Below are positions 19,267 through 29,823 of a stretch of 30,951 nucleotides of DNA, in pieces. The stretch covers positions 1 through 30,951 of the IMG/VR virus record IMGVR_UViG_3300035698_009459, one strand, 5' to 3'. This DNA comes from a virus. Every line of letters begins with the position of its first letter. Position 1 is the first letter of the stretch. Position numbers and translations under genes: made by a program. The notes beneath the pieces are model-generated. The model had not been told where the DNA came from, ran no database searches, and saw only the letters and a program-made list of their open reading frames with translations.

Positions 19267-22200
19267 TGATCACGTCCTATTGATTTAAAATATTCTTTCA
19301 ACCTAGGCTGGGCAATAGCAGCAACAGGCCAAAAGCTCCAAAAGGGTACCGCAATGCGCGCCATGTAGTTTAAATCGTTGTAAGTAAATTGCCGGTCATC
19401 GTCTGTATAAATCTTTCGCATTTTACCTAAAATGTTAACTGCCTTTTCTGATGTACCAAGCACCCCTGGCCCTAAAATCTGGTTAGCTAAACCAGTCATC
19501 GGGTTAAATCTTGCTGTGCCATCGCTGGCTAAAATACCAGCTGCAATTGCCGCATCTAACGGCATTGAGTAAACGCCCCCAACTCCAGAGTTTGACATGG
19601 CGTCAACAACAAAGCTTTCTAAATTAAACTCTCTTTCTTCTTCGCCTCGGTACAAGGCTCTTACTTTAGACTGTAGCGCACCCATTGCAATCAACGCCAT
19701 AAATCCCTCTGCTGCTTTTTGGTCTGCTCTTTGTAGCGCCGGCATAAAAATATTATTGGTTGCAGTAAAAAGCCACTTTTTAAGAAAAAATATTGATTTA
19801 CCCCAGGGTGTGCTGGCTGAGTTTGGCAGGGATCCAGCGGTAGTCTCGCCAGACAAAATCCTAACCTGGTCGTTTACGTAATCTTGATAGATTTTATATG
19901 CGCGCAGGTTGTCGGGCGAGGCATTTTCTAACACGGCAGGGTCAATGCCTTTTGATGTGCCTCTGTCCCATCCGTAGGTTTTATGCAGGTTGTTAATTAA
20001 TTTTGCTTGAGCTAAACCAATGCCGTTTTGCGCCAGGTGGGTTCTTTCGCCCGCCGTAATTGTTCCAGCAACAAATCTTTCGGCGTACACGATTAACATA
20101 GATTTTGCTGTGTAAGATGTGGCGGTGTTAATTAAATCAGATAGCTGGTTGGCCCCCGTCAGGTTCCCCATTACCTTGGCTAAATTTTGGATGTTAGACC
20201 CAATGTTTGTATTTTTTAAACTTTCTTGCTGGCCGCTGTGAACTTTTGATAGGACGGCTCCTTGCGATACGTAGGACGCGTCCCTGAACAAAGCTAACTC
20301 CGCTTTGTTTAAGGCTCCCAGCTCTCCACCGTTTAGCAGTGGTATCAAGCCTGTCATAATATGGTCTCTAAAACCGTACTGAAGGACAGCTGTAAACATG
20401 TCGCCCATCATTGAAACGGCCATATTGTTCAAAACAACCGAAAAAGCAGCAGAGTTAAACAAATCTACAAAATCAGCAGCCTTGCTGTCGTTTATGTTAA
20501 AACCACCTTCGTTTAACCCTTTAGTTTGCTTAACAACGTCAATAGCGTTTTGTCTTGAAGCGTCATATTCAGCTTTAAGCTTATTTGCCTCCTTCCCTGT
20601 CAGACCTTCGGCCATCATCCTGTACTCTTCTTGGGCCATCGTAAACAAAACAGGCTCAATCTCGTTGTAATTGGTCATAATGTCAGGCATGTCTAACGCT
20701 TTTTCTGCGCCGTACTTTTCAATCTGCATTCTTTTAACTGTCTGCCGTACAATAGACATCTGATTAAGTTCGTCCATCTTTCTGGACAAAGAAATAGCAG
20801 GAGAAATGCCGCTTGTGTAATTGCTTGCTAACTTTCTAATATCAGTTACAGACCAATCCCGTTTACCTGGATAATTAGCGGGTATTTTAATCCCTCGGAA
20901 CTTTAGGTTAGATGATGTGCCGCTCAAAGACATTGCTTCAAGCAAAGGGTTTACAACGGTTTCGCCTTTTTGGCCCTGAATAGTCCAAAATACTCTCTCA
21001 GCTGAATCGGCAGCAATTTGAGCAGCATTAGAAGAATTTGGGTCCCAAGTACGATAAGGCTTACCCGTTGCATTATTCCTTAGTCGCCACGGAATTATTT
21101 CTTCCGCTCTTTCTCTCGCTATGCTTGCGCCTTCTAGTATTTCTTCGGCCAACTCTCTGGCTTCGTTCCTTAAAGGCCTAGCGTTTTTAATAGCCGCTCT
21201 TTCCTCTTTCCTAGCCTGCCTGCCCATCTCAGCAATTTTATCATCAGATAAAAAACGAATCCTTCTTGACGTTAAATCTTGAGCTAATCTTTCTGTTTGC
21301 TTTCTTTGCAGGGAAGCCTCTAGGCCTGCTCTTGAGTACTTTCTTTTCATAAACTCAAGTTTGTAGATAGGGCGCATCAGCTCTTCTATTTTCTTTTGAA
21401 AATCGACATTTAGCTTAGATTTCTTGGCTGCGGCCTTTAACTTAACTAACATCAGCTCTAACTTTCTAGCTTTTTCTTTTTGACTAGCAATTTTTGATTC
21501 TTGGCTTTGCTTGCCTTCGGTTTTTGCTGTTTCTTTTAGTGTTTGTGTCGCTTCAGATAATGTGCCGCCAAATTCTTTTTGCTGAAGCGCTAACAATTCT
21601 TTTTCTTCTTGCTTTACTAAAGCAGCATCTGCGCGCAGCGATTCAATTTCATCCCTGTAAATATTTCTTTCAATATCAATTTTGTCAGCACGTCTCTGCG
21701 AAAGTTCTTCTGTGCCAATTTCCTCAATAACGCTTCTGGGCTCTCTTGCGTCTAAATCGTAAAGCTCATTTCCTGGCGCTTCCTCAGCTGTCCTGATGTA
21801 CTGCTCGTACTCTCTTTTAATCTGCAAATCCATTTTGCCGTTTTCAATGTCTTTGATGGCAAGATTTCTTTTGTTAACCAACTTAGCAATGTTGTCATTG
21901 ATTTTCTTAAGCTCGTTTCTAAATATTTTGGTTAAGCCTTTTACCTGGCCAGTGTTTTTGTTTACTTCTGCTTTAAGTTCCTTGGCTGCTTTGCTGACAT
22001 CAGGCGGCTCTGAGCTTTCTTTTTTCGCTTTGTCATACTTGTTGTTAATTGCGTCCGTTTGAGTGCTTACAGCTTCGTCAATTGCATTAATTTTTGTATC
22101 TATGTTTGCTTGTTCTCTAGAGATAGCCGGGTCAATATCGGTTCGCACTTGAGCCTCTAGCTCATCAATTGTGTTAGCGGCTTTTTCAAAGTTTGTTGCG

Positions 22201-23999
22201 TCTCGCTCCATGTCCCTTGCTAGCTTGTCTGCTACTTTGTAATTGGGCATTATGCTAAGCAATTCTTCGTTTTGATTTGCAAACACACTGGCCAACCAGC
22301 CCTTGGAGCCTTCAGGGTTTGCCATCATGGCAGGCCTGTCCCACTCTTGGTTTAGGTAGTTTAGAGTTTCCATTGCCGTGGCGTCGTCTTTAATAAGTCC
22401 GCGCGCTTTTAGCTCTTCACTAATTGGCTTGTAGATACGTTCATGATAGATTTTAGCTGCTTCTTTTACGCCTGGTGAAAAAGATCTATCTAACTCTTTG
22501 TTGGTATCTAAATAGACCATTGCTTCGCTAACTTCGTTAAAAAAGCTTAATTCTTTTTGAGCTATTTCTGCTTGAGTAAATCTTGCCAGACCTGTCTTGC
22601 CTACGTCTATGTCGTTTACCTCAAGAAATATTGAGTAAGCTTCTACATTGGACAAAGTAACGTTTGAGGCTAAATCTTTATTGATAGAGCTTGCTGACCT
22701 TGCTCTAAGGTAGCCGTTTCTTGTGCCGATCAGCTCGTAAGCGCTTTCCTGGAAAGTGTGAGCAAGCATTCTAAACGTGCCCAACTTAGAGGATATTGTT
22801 CTGTTCACAGCGGAAAACTTTAGCGTTTTGGACATTAACGCAGCAACTTTTTTAACAGCTTCAGGTACGTTTAGGTTTTGAATTAAATTTTCACCAACAA
22901 GTGCAAATTGGTCTCTTAGAGATTGGTATTCAGCCGGTCTAGATTCGGCGTCTCTTACAGATTGCTCTTTTAGTTGAGCGGCTGCTGATTCTTTTTCTGC
23001 CGCTGTCATCTTTGGTTTAGGCGGCCCTGCTTGCTCTTCGTCCATTTGAGCCCTAATATCTGGCTTAGTTCCGTCTGACAAAATGCCGCTTTGTTCTGGG
23101 GTTGGTCTTGGCGGCCCCATATCAGCGTGCTCCTGGCCTATATCAAAGGCGCTTTGTAAATTTTGTAAAAGTTTTTGCTTTTTCTTAACGGAATAATAAA
23201 TGCCTCCGCCACCAAGCGCACTATTAATCAAAGCAGAAAAGAAAATCTCCTTTCCTTTTTCTTCGTTTTTATACAGAAGGTTGGTTGCTTCTTGCAGTTC
23301 AATGCCAACCGCTGCTGTTATTCCGCCACTGATAGCAAGCTGAGCTGCTCTACCACCAACTAGTACCGCGTCCGCTGCTCTTACCCCTTTAGCTGCCCTT
23401 GTTGCTGCAATGCTGGCGGTAAGTAAGGGCGCTGTAACTGCCATTGCCGTACCCATTGAAGCAACGTCAATTGCAGCGTAAATTGGGTCTAATACTGACG
23501 CAAAAAACGAGACTACCGGCCTGCTGCTCATTTGATCTAAATACATGTTTCGCTTATCAATGTCAGCTTGGTACCTTTGTAACTCCTCAAGGTTTGGCAT
23601 TGATAGTATTTGAGCAGCGTAAGGCAAGTCTTGAGGGCGCATATAGTCCTCGTACCTTAAATTTGGATCTACCTCGGCATTTGGGTCGACAGAAAATCCA
23701 GTAAAAAGCGAAGCTGTTAACCCTGTTGCCATAGAGGCCCATGCTGCTTCTGATATTGTTGCTTGAGGAGGTGGCAACGGCTTAGAATCTACAGCAGCTG
23801 TTGATTTGAACCCCATCTTCATTTCGTTAACTGAAGGAAATTTAGGGGCAGTATCAGCCTCTGGGTCAGCCTCAGGCCCGGGAGCAGGTTTTGGCGCTGG
23901 CGCGTCTGATATTTCTTCTTGTTTAAGCTTTTGGCCTAGCCTAGGCAGGTCGCCCTTTGTTTGGTCGGCTATTTTCTCTTCGATAATAACGCCGCTCAT
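19263..23999 (-). CDS. Giant internal virion (ejection) protein
   Basis: 1578 residues, the longest gene and in the place of T7 gp16. N-terminus acidic and Pro-rich. Residues about 155-280 contain hydrophobic Ala-rich segments (DVASMGTAMAVTAPLLTASI; LAISGGITAAVGIELQEATN) that could insert into membrane. About 600-960 is a long charged coiled coil. The C-terminal third has more hydrophobic helices (DLFNSAAFSVVLNNMAVSMM). I see no SLT-type peptidoglycan motif, unlike T7 gp16. It is likely ejected into the envelope to form the DNA conduit. ATGA overlaps link it to both neighbours. Confidence 0.72.
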   Translation of the reverse strand: MSGVIIEEKIADQTKGDLPRLGQKLKQEEISDAPAPKPAPGPEADPEADTAPKFPSVNEMKMGFKSTAAVDSKPLPPPQATISEAAWASMATGLTASLFTGFSVDPNAEVDPNLRYEDYMRPQDLPYAAQILSMPNLEELQRYQADIDKRNMYLDQMSSRPVVSFFASVLDPIYAAIDVASMGTAMAVTAPLLTASIAATRAAKGVRAADAVLVGGRAAQLAISGGITAAVGIELQEATNLLYKNEEKGKEIFFSALINSALGGGGIYYSVKKKQKLLQNLQSAFDIGQEHADMGPPRPTPEQSGILSDGTKPDIRAQMDEEQAGPPKPKMTAAEKESAAAQLKEQSVRDAESRPAEYQSLRDQFALVGENLIQNLNVPEAVKKVAALMSKTLKFSAVNRTISSKLGTFRMLAHTFQESAYELIGTRNGYLRARSASSINKDLASNVTLSNVEAYSIFLEVNDIDVGKTGLARFTQAEIAQKELSFFNEVSEAMVYLDTNKELDRSFSPGVKEAAKIYHERIYKPISEELKARGLIKDDATAMETLNYLNQEWDRPAMMANPEGSKGWLASVFANQNEELLSIMPNYKVADKLARDMERDATNFEKAANTIDELEAQVRTDIDPAISREQANIDTKINAIDEAVSTQTDAINNKYDKAKKESSEPPDVSKAAKELKAEVNKNTGQVKGLTKIFRNELKKINDNIAKLVNKRNLAIKDIENGKMDLQIKREYEQYIRTAEEAPGNELYDLDAREPRSVIEEIGTEELSQRRADKIDIERNIYRDEIESLRADAALVKQEEKELLALQQKEFGGTLSEATQTLKETAKTEGKQSQESKIASQKEKARKLELMLVKLKAAAKKSKLNVDFQKKIEELMRPIYKLEFMKRKYSRAGLEASLQRKQTERLAQDLTSRRIRFLSDDKIAEMGRQARKEERAAIKNARPLRNEARELAEEILEGASIARERAEEIIPWRLRNNATGKPYRTWDPNSSNAAQIAADSAERVFWTIQGQKGETVVNPLLEAMSLSGTSSNLKFRGIKIPANYPGKRDWSVTDIRKLASNYTSGISPAISLSRKMDELNQMSIVRQTVKRMQIEKYGAEKALDMPDIMTNYNEIEPVLFTMAQEEYRMMAEGLTGKEANKLKAEYDASRQNAIDVVKQTKGLNEGGFNINDSKAADFVDLFNSAAFSVVLNNMAVSMMGDMFTAVLQYGFRDHIMTGLIPLLNGGELGALNKAELALFRDASYVSQGAVLSKVHSGQQESLKNTNIGSNIQNLAKVMGNLTGANQLSDLINTATSYTAKSMLIVYAERFVAGTITAGERTHLAQNGIGLAQAKLINNLHKTYGWDRGTSKGIDPAVLENASPDNLRAYKIYQDYVNDQVRILSGETTAGSLPNSASTPWGKSIFFLKKWLFTATNNIFMPALQRADQKAAEGFMALIAMGALQSKVRALYRGEEEREFNLESFVVDAMSNSGVGGVYSMPLDAAIAAGILASDGTARFNPMTGLANQILGPGVLGTSEKAVNILGKMRKIYTDDDRQFTYNDLNYMARIAVPFWSFWPVAAIAQPRLKEYFKSIGRDQ

Positions 24000-26248
24000 T
24001 CTTGTCCACCTTTAAGCGATTTAGTTGTGTTTCTTTTTGCTCTTTTTTGGTTTTCAAAGTTTTCCTGATACATTTTGCGCAAACTGTAGTTATCTTTTAT
24101 TGTTTTGGGGTTAATTGACACCCAAGGGTAGAGTCTTCTTGCTTCTACGCTTAATGTTTCGTTAGATACATCTTGTATTCTTTGCTCATCAACTGTTTTA
24201 GCATACTCAGGCGCAAAAATTGATAATGGATCTGCTCTCATTAACGCTTGCTGCTGGTAAGGGCTATTTTTGTCGTAAATAGGGTAGATTTGCCCCGTTA
24301 GCTCGTCTTGTATTGACATAACGTAAACAGGTAAACCTTGGTCATTTTGATCGGTAAACCCGATGTTCTTTAAAACAACTTTGCCGGTTACTTTTTGCCC
24401 GCTTGGCAAAATTTGCGCAGCTCTAGGCATGCTCACTGTTAAATTTTCATTTGGATGTACGCTATACCTTGCCGCTACTTGTCTTTCGAACTCTCTATTT
24501 TTTTCGCTATTTTTTTCGTAGAAAACCTTTTCCGCTTTTTCGCGGTCTGTTGCATTTAAAATATCTGAATACTCGGTTATCAAAGTGTCGTTCTCTAATG
24601 CCACTTTAACCAATGAAAACTTAATTTGATTAGCCTGTGTTACTTTCTCTTGTCCTACCAATACTTTTTCTAGTGGAGCTCTTACTACTTCGTTTTCACC
24701 ATTTTTTGTGGCCGAAAAAGCGCTAGTTCCAAAATTGCGTGACAATCTGCGACGAACATCCTGGATTGCTACTTCGTCACGACCGTCTGACGCTACATAG
24801 GCGTTTTTAAAGATTCTGTAGGTTTCAGCCATTACTTGCGGGGCAATTGAACCAGTCCCGTAAATGTTTTTTAAGACATTGGCAAAAGGCTGGCCTGTTA
24901 ATGTGTAGGTTTCATTAAACTTTTGGGAGTTGAAATTTAAGTTTTTATTAGCTCCGTTTCCAAAAGTTTGCCTAGCTTCGGCAATCATTTGATCTAAATC
25001 TCGCCGGCCCTCGGCATACATCAAACTAAAATCGGTTTGCAGCATAGAGGCTTTAGCGCTTAACTCAATTGAGTTTTCAGCTCTTGGGTCGCTGTACATT
25101 GCATTAACAGCCAAGGAAGCTTCTAAAACAGTTTTACCGTCTCCCGCGGAAAATGCTTGCTCGATCATTTGCGGGACTTTAGTTGCATTAAGCGAGTTAA
25201 GAGAAGCGTGCGCCCTAACAAAATCTTCAAAAGTTGGCTCCACGTTTTGCACATTACTACGCGCAGAGCCAAATGCTTGACCCAGTATGTTTGCAGCTTC
25301 CTCGGGGGTAGCGTCATCAGGCATTACAACGGCTAAAGGATTGTTTAAATCAGGTGTAGGGTCGCCTTTAATCCTTGCCTCTGCATAAGACATAGCCAAT
25401 AAACCCGCTGCCGCATTGGCGTCTTTTGTAGGCATATTTTGGTTTTTTTGAGATTGCTGAGCGTAAATATTGTAAAAGGCACTTTGTAAGTCTGCACCCT
25501 CTTCGAAAAAAGAAGAAAATTTCTTATACAAAGGCCAAAGATCTTTAAGGACCGCATCTGCTAATTGAGTGTTTTTTTCGTAAAACAAAGGCTGGATGAT
25601 ACTATCAAGCTGTTCTTTTGAGCCAGCAGCCTGCATTGCCGCCCTCAGTTGCTCAGTATTAAGTTGCACATCAACATTAAACAGCATTCCCTTAATATCT
25701 TCGTCACTAACACCTAACGACTTGAGGGCCAGCTTAGCCACGTCTACGCTATGCTCAAAGTCCTCTGGGCTGCTAACGTTGTCCGGGTTTCTACTCGCCA
25801 CCACCGACTCTAATAAATTGGCAGTAACCGAGGCTATACCTCGTTTAGTGGCCTGCTTATTGTATATCTCGTTTGCATTTTGAAACTGCTTAGAACCAAT
25901 GGTAGATAGATGCTGCGTTACTTTTGACTGCATTCTTCCAGGGGCCGTTAGCGCCGTCTGCTCAATAATCGCCTGTGACTGGGTGCCCAATGAATATAAA
26001 TCATCTTGCGTCATGTCAGGGTTTTCAATCGCACGATTATATAAATCGTTTAGCTGAAATGTGCCGCTATTAACCGAAAATGAAGCGTTAACCTCATCTT
26101 TAAGCTGCTTGCTTTTAATAAGCTCATTGCCGGCAAGATTAGCAATACCGCCCAGCGTACTAGACATAGCCCGCATGCCACTACTTAAATCAGGCATCTT
26201 CTCGGCACTGCTAAATATCTGCTTGGTATCTGCCTTTAACTCGGCCAT
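23996..26248 (-). CDS. Internal virion protein (gp15-like position)
   Basis: 750 residues, almost wholly helical and Gln/Asn/Ala-rich, starting MAELKADTKQIFSSAEKMPD. Repeated amphipathic helices, no membrane segments, and no enzyme motif recognised. Size, helical nature and place between the small and giant internal proteins match T7 gp15, which with gp14 and gp16 builds the internal core and the channel that carries DNA across the envelope. The assignment is mostly from position and composition. Its stop overlaps the start of the next gene. Confidence 0.68.
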   Translation of the reverse strand: MAELKADTKQIFSSAEKMPDLSSGMRAMSSTLGGIANLAGNELIKSKQLKDEVNASFSVNSGTFQLNDLYNRAIENPDMTQDDLYSLGTQSQAIIEQTALTAPGRMQSKVTQHLSTIGSKQFQNANEIYNKQATKRGIASVTANLLESVVASRNPDNVSSPEDFEHSVDVAKLALKSLGVSDEDIKGMLFNVDVQLNTEQLRAAMQAAGSKEQLDSIIQPLFYEKNTQLADAVLKDLWPLYKKFSSFFEEGADLQSAFYNIYAQQSQKNQNMPTKDANAAAGLLAMSYAEARIKGDPTPDLNNPLAVVMPDDATPEEAANILGQAFGSARSNVQNVEPTFEDFVRAHASLNSLNATKVPQMIEQAFSAGDGKTVLEASLAVNAMYSDPRAENSIELSAKASMLQTDFSLMYAEGRRDLDQMIAEARQTFGNGANKNLNFNSQKFNETYTLTGQPFANVLKNIYGTGSIAPQVMAETYRIFKNAYVASDGRDEVAIQDVRRRLSRNFGTSAFSATKNGENEVVRAPLEKVLVGQEKVTQANQIKFSLVKVALENDTLITEYSDILNATDREKAEKVFYEKNSEKNREFERQVAARYSVHPNENLTVSMPRAAQILPSGQKVTGKVVLKNIGFTDQNDQGLPVYVMSIQDELTGQIYPIYDKNSPYQQQALMRADPLSIFAPEYAKTVDEQRIQDVSNETLSVEARRLYPWVSINPKTIKDNYSLRKMYQENFENQKRAKRNTTKSLKGGQE

Positions 26249-26259
26249 GCGTATTATCC

Positions 26260-26760
26260 TTAAACTGTTATGCCGCCTCTAGCCATGGTCGGCCTGCCCG
26301 ATGGTGCTGTAGGGGCCGGTGCCGTAGGGGTAGTTGCGGGAGCGCTAAACATGCCGGACGCCATGCCAGCCGTTGCCATGCTCGCAATGCCAGCCAACAT
26401 GTCGGCCTTTTGCTTCTGCAGTGACATTTTCCTTAAGCTAGCTCCTGATAAAGAGTCAAACCTGGCCTTGTTGCTAAGTGCATTCATGTCACTCTGCAGA
26501 TTACCCAAGCCTTTAAAGGCCACCTGAGTAAATCCAGTTGCAGCCCCCACGCCTCTAGCCGCTTCCGCAGCCGCTACAGCTATAGAGTCAGTGAACGCAG
26601 ACGCTCTAGCAAGCACCATCTCCTGGCCTTGAAGTAGACTAGCCTCGGTGTTTAAATCTATACCGAAGCGCTCCGTTTTGGCCGCGCTCCTTGATAAAGC
26701 TATTTGACCAATGCTCGCACCTACAAATACCGCCGCTAACGCAACTTCTGCACCTGACAT
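26260..26760 (-). CDS. Small internal virion protein (gp14-like position)
   Basis: 166 residues. The N-terminal 18 residues (VALAAVFVGASIGQIALSRS) are hydrophobic and may insert in membrane. Then come Ala-rich helices (IAVAAAEAARGVGAATGFTQ), a coiled segment (SLRKMSLQKQKADMLAGIAS), and a Pro/Thr-rich tail. This layout and the place right after tail tube B fit the T7 gp14 class, which enters the outer membrane during ejection. The ATG overlaps the stop of the tail tube gene (TAATG). Confidence 0.7.
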   Translation of the reverse strand: MSGAEVALAAVFVGASIGQIALSRSAAKTERFGIDLNTEASLLQGQEMVLARASAFTDSIAVAAAEAARGVGAATGFTQVAFKGLGNLQSDMNALSNKARFDSLSGASLRKMSLQKQKADMLAGIASMATAGMASGMFSAPATTPTAPAPTAPSGRPTMARGGITV

Positions 26761-29216
26761 TATTTAGCTCCCTCTACTCGATAACCTATACCAAGCAGCG
26801 TCATTGGCGCTGGGTATGATTGTGAAATTGTTAGACTTGCCCTTGGATCCCAACCTAGAAACGGCGTGTAGTCATATACACCGGTACTTGGCACAGGAAT
26901 TTCATCAACAAGCACACCCTGCATATCTGTTGACTGAACAGGGTTGCCATCAACCGTCAAGCCAAGCGACTCAAAGTAATCTATATAGACATCATTAACG
27001 CGCATCGGTGAATATACCTTGATGCCACTACGAGTCATTGGCAATACTACGGGCATTGGTGACACTTGAACCGTGTAATCTAGACCAACAGACACCGAAG
27101 CCCCTACCTCGCCTACATCCACACTACCATCAGCAGATATTAACTCTAGACCTTTAGGGTCTCCATTAACGAATACATAACCATACTGACCTATGAGATG
27201 TTCTACATCTACTTTACCGTCACCGTCGCTAACTGCATCTACTTGCGAATCCATGTAGATAGTAAAGTTTAATTCCTCTACATACATTCTATTAGCTACG
27301 TTTATCTGTACCTGGTCTTCAATCGGAGCCGTTCCAGTCGCTTCATTTCTGCGAATTCTGACCCAATAGTAGTCATCAACACCATTGATTGTATTCTTGC
27401 CCCAGCCAGTCAGCCCGGTGTCCCATGTAATTTCACCATCAAGCGTAAGGCCAGCAGTTCCATCAGTATCGAGACTAAAGACAGTCCAGACACCAGCGCC
27501 CGTCAAATACTCATAGGTCAAATCCATGTCAATACTGGCAGCCGTATCTAACACAACGCCTAACCTGCTGAAAATAACCGCAGCACCGAGAATCAAATAG
27601 TCATTATTAGTGGCAAACAGTGTAACGTCCGAACCAGTCGAGTTTAATTGGTCTGTAACGTCGCTAGTAATGAAGAAGTCAGGGTTAGCTAGGAATACCG
27701 CGCCAATTTGACCAGCAACCGTGGTGCCTGTTCTAATCTGACGCTCTGCAATCACCCACGCATGTGCGCCCGCGGTTGCAACATCAAAGAACTTGCCTGT
27801 AGTGCTGCCTAATGACCATGCTGATATCTTCTCTTCTGCCAGCACCTGATAAGTAGCCATCGTGCCATTACCATTAACGACCAGATAATATTCGCCATCG
27901 TTAGTAATGGGGTTATACACGGAAGTCTGCACTGGCTGCTGAATTAAATGCTGCGAGAATGCGCTTGCGTTAGATATGTTATAGCCTGTATCAGGAACCA
28001 AGTAATTCATTGAATAGATGGTTCTTTTGTTCTGGCCTACATATAGAATTTGGTTGTTAATCATATCTGAATCGATACGAGCCGAGCCATTGCTACCCTG
28101 AGAGTTTAAAAAGATATTCGTGGGCGTTGTAGCTGTATCTAACAGTAATGATGTTGCACTTGGGCCTATATAGCCTGTACATACAAGTGATTTAGTGGCT
28201 ATTACATCTTGAATGATATCGTTACCACTTACGCCTGCATCAAAACTATACCCTGACGTCGCGTCCGCTTCTGCATCATCAAAGTTATAGTAATCATTGA
28301 CGTTAGACGCGCTGCCCCTGGCCGCTAATAGCTTGAAGTTACCTAACACTAGTCTGCCCTGGAAGAAGTCACCGTGTCCCGGCCATCCGCGCGCTGGGCC
28401 CGGCACTACTCCGGTGCCACCATTGCCCCACGCCGTTTCTAGTAATACGCATTCATTGCCAGGAATAACAACAGTAGAAGCTGAGAACGACTGAAGTATA
28501 CGGCCTAGCGCGATCACCGAGCTTGTTACTTGGGTTATTCTAACTATACCCGTATCACCGTAAAACAGGCCGCCCACATGGTTGCTAGTGAATATGGCCC
28601 CGCCGAGCGTGTGCGATATAGAAGCGTTGAGGGTTCCAGATAAAACGAAGGTAAACTGGGACGGTGGAGCAGTGTAAGATACCCCGTCTATCAACGAATA
28701 ATCATAGGTTGGGTAGAAGGTGAACGTAATAAGGGATAAGGTCCATACCGCTGCCGATGTTCTTACAAGCTGATGCGGCTGTATATCATTGTGTAGCAAT
28801 ACAATCCTGTCGGAGCCTCTTACGATGCGGATATCTCTAATCATGGCTTGGGTATAGGTTGATGCTAAAGCAGCCACGCTGGCCTGTAGAACGCCATCTA
28901 GATAGATATCAATAGCCATATCGCTAGCCGTATCGGGACGTAGCAACAATAGGTATGCTTCTGTGCTATTGAAGTTGTATCCCCATAGTGCTGCATTCTC
29001 TGCGCCCGTAACTGGAGCGTCGGCATTCGTTCTATCAACTACCGTATCTATATAGTTGGTGCCGAACCGTCTAATACAACCACCCTGAGGAATCACTACT
29101 ACATTACGAAGCTTTCTAGCGCCGTTAGAGTACCCCTCATAGTTTACTTGAGCTAAAAACCTTGGGTCTAACTCGCCAGCCGTAAACATGTTTTGTAATA
29201 CATCAAAGTTAGCCAA
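26760..29216 (-). CDS. Tail tubular protein B (nozzle)
   Basis: About 818 residues. The N-terminus shows the family start: MFTAGELDPRFLAQVNYEGY, then ARKLRNVVVIPQGGCIRRFG, the AGEL / Y-x-x-G / GG-x-x-R-x-G pattern of gp12-type nozzle proteins that close the tail and contact fibres. The rest is beta-rich. Start: the frame is open to 29297, but the TTG at 29216 (9 nt after GGGGGAG, overlapping the stop of tube A) is better supported; ATG 29189 is also possible. It should assemble under the gp11-like adaptor ring. Confidence 0.85.
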   Translation of the reverse strand: MANFDVLQNMFTAGELDPRFLAQVNYEGYSNGARKLRNVVVIPQGGCIRRFGTNYIDTVVDRTNADAPVTGAENAALWGYNFNSTEAYLLLLRPDTASDMAIDIYLDGVLQASVAALASTYTQAMIRDIRIVRGSDRIVLLHNDIQPHQLVRTSAAVWTLSLITFTFYPTYDYSLIDGVSYTAPPSQFTFVLSGTLNASISHTLGGAIFTSNHVGGLFYGDTGIVRITQVTSSVIALGRILQSFSASTVVIPGNECVLLETAWGNGGTGVVPGPARGWPGHGDFFQGRLVLGNFKLLAARGSASNVNDYYNFDDAEADATSGYSFDAGVSGNDIIQDVIATKSLVCTGYIGPSATSLLLDTATTPTNIFLNSQGSNGSARIDSDMINNQILYVGQNKRTIYSMNYLVPDTGYNISNASAFSQHLIQQPVQTSVYNPITNDGEYYLVVNGNGTMATYQVLAEEKISAWSLGSTTGKFFDVATAGAHAWVIAERQIRTGTTVAGQIGAVFLANPDFFITSDVTDQLNSTGSDVTLFATNNDYLILGAAVIFSRLGVVLDTAASIDMDLTYEYLTGAGVWTVFSLDTDGTAGLTLDGEITWDTGLTGWGKNTINGVDDYYWVRIRRNEATGTAPIEDQVQINVANRMYVEELNFTIYMDSQVDAVSDGDGKVDVEHLIGQYGYVFVNGDPKGLELISADGSVDVGEVGASVSVGLDYTVQVSPMPVVLPMTRSGIKVYSPMRVNDVYIDYFESLGLTVDGNPVQSTDMQGVLVDEIPVPSTGVYDYTPFLGWDPRASLTISQSYPAPMTLLGIGYRVEGAK

Positions 29217-29805
29217 GTCTTGAAGCTCCCCCGCCACCAAGTCTTGCAGCAATCCAAGGAGAGCTAGCAATGGCTTGATTTGGATGATTTTGCGCATTAA
29301 CTACCATAGCGTGTGACTTGGCAGTTAACATTTGGGTATTAATCTTACTAATGACAGACGCATCTTGTGTCATAGCCGCCGATAACGTATCAGCCAATAG
29401 ATAAGTAAAGTAATTAAGATAAGAAGGGGGCATATTACCTAGCGACACTGCTGAGCGGTACTCAATTTGCAGTTCGCTTGAGGTAGATGTATATAGTCTT
29501 TGCCCGAATACTTGGTATGAGACCCCTGGCCAGATTCGCCAAATTGCGAGTAGGTCAGCGGGTAATTGGTATGCATAACGATAATTTGCAAAGGTAATGT
29601 CTGTACCTGCAACTAGTGAAAGCTTAGCTATGCTTGTAGCAAATCGCCAGTTTGGGCTTGACAGGTCTGCTGATAATACCATATCGAATAGCTGGTCAGC
29701 CGCGATGGCTGGAGGGCCGCCGGCTGCAATGCTTTCAATTCTAGGCTTACCTAATAGCAGCAATGCATTTGATATTATACTTACTCTTGAGTATGGGACA
29801 CCCAC
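29209..29805 (-). CDS. Tail tubular protein A (adaptor/gatekeeper)
   Basis: 198 residues of the gp11-type family: ISNALLLLGKPRIESIAAGG near the start, LSSPNWRFATSIAKLSLVAG with its conserved NWRFA, YAYQLPADLLAIWRIWP, then IEYRSAVSLGNMPPSYLNYF. It should form a dodecameric ring between portal and nozzle and hold the fibres. The start is GTG at 29805 with GAGGTG upstream. It is the first gene after the intrinsic terminator, so its supply depends on readthrough or a nearby promoter. Confidence 0.88.
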   Translation of the reverse strand: MGVPYSRVSIISNALLLLGKPRIESIAAGGPPAIAADQLFDMVLSADLSSPNWRFATSIAKLSLVAGTDITFANYRYAYQLPADLLAIWRIWPGVSYQVFGQRLYTSTSSELQIEYRSAVSLGNMPPSYLNYFTYLLADTLSAAMTQDASVISKINTQMLTAKSHAMVVNAQNHPNQAIASSPWIAARLGGGGASRLG

Positions 29806-29823
29806 TTAAACACCTCGTAAGAT

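Noticed and set aside
29217-29297. 27-residue N-terminal extension of tail tubular protein B
   Set aside because: It overlaps the tail tube A gene, and a ribosome site supports the TTG at 29216.
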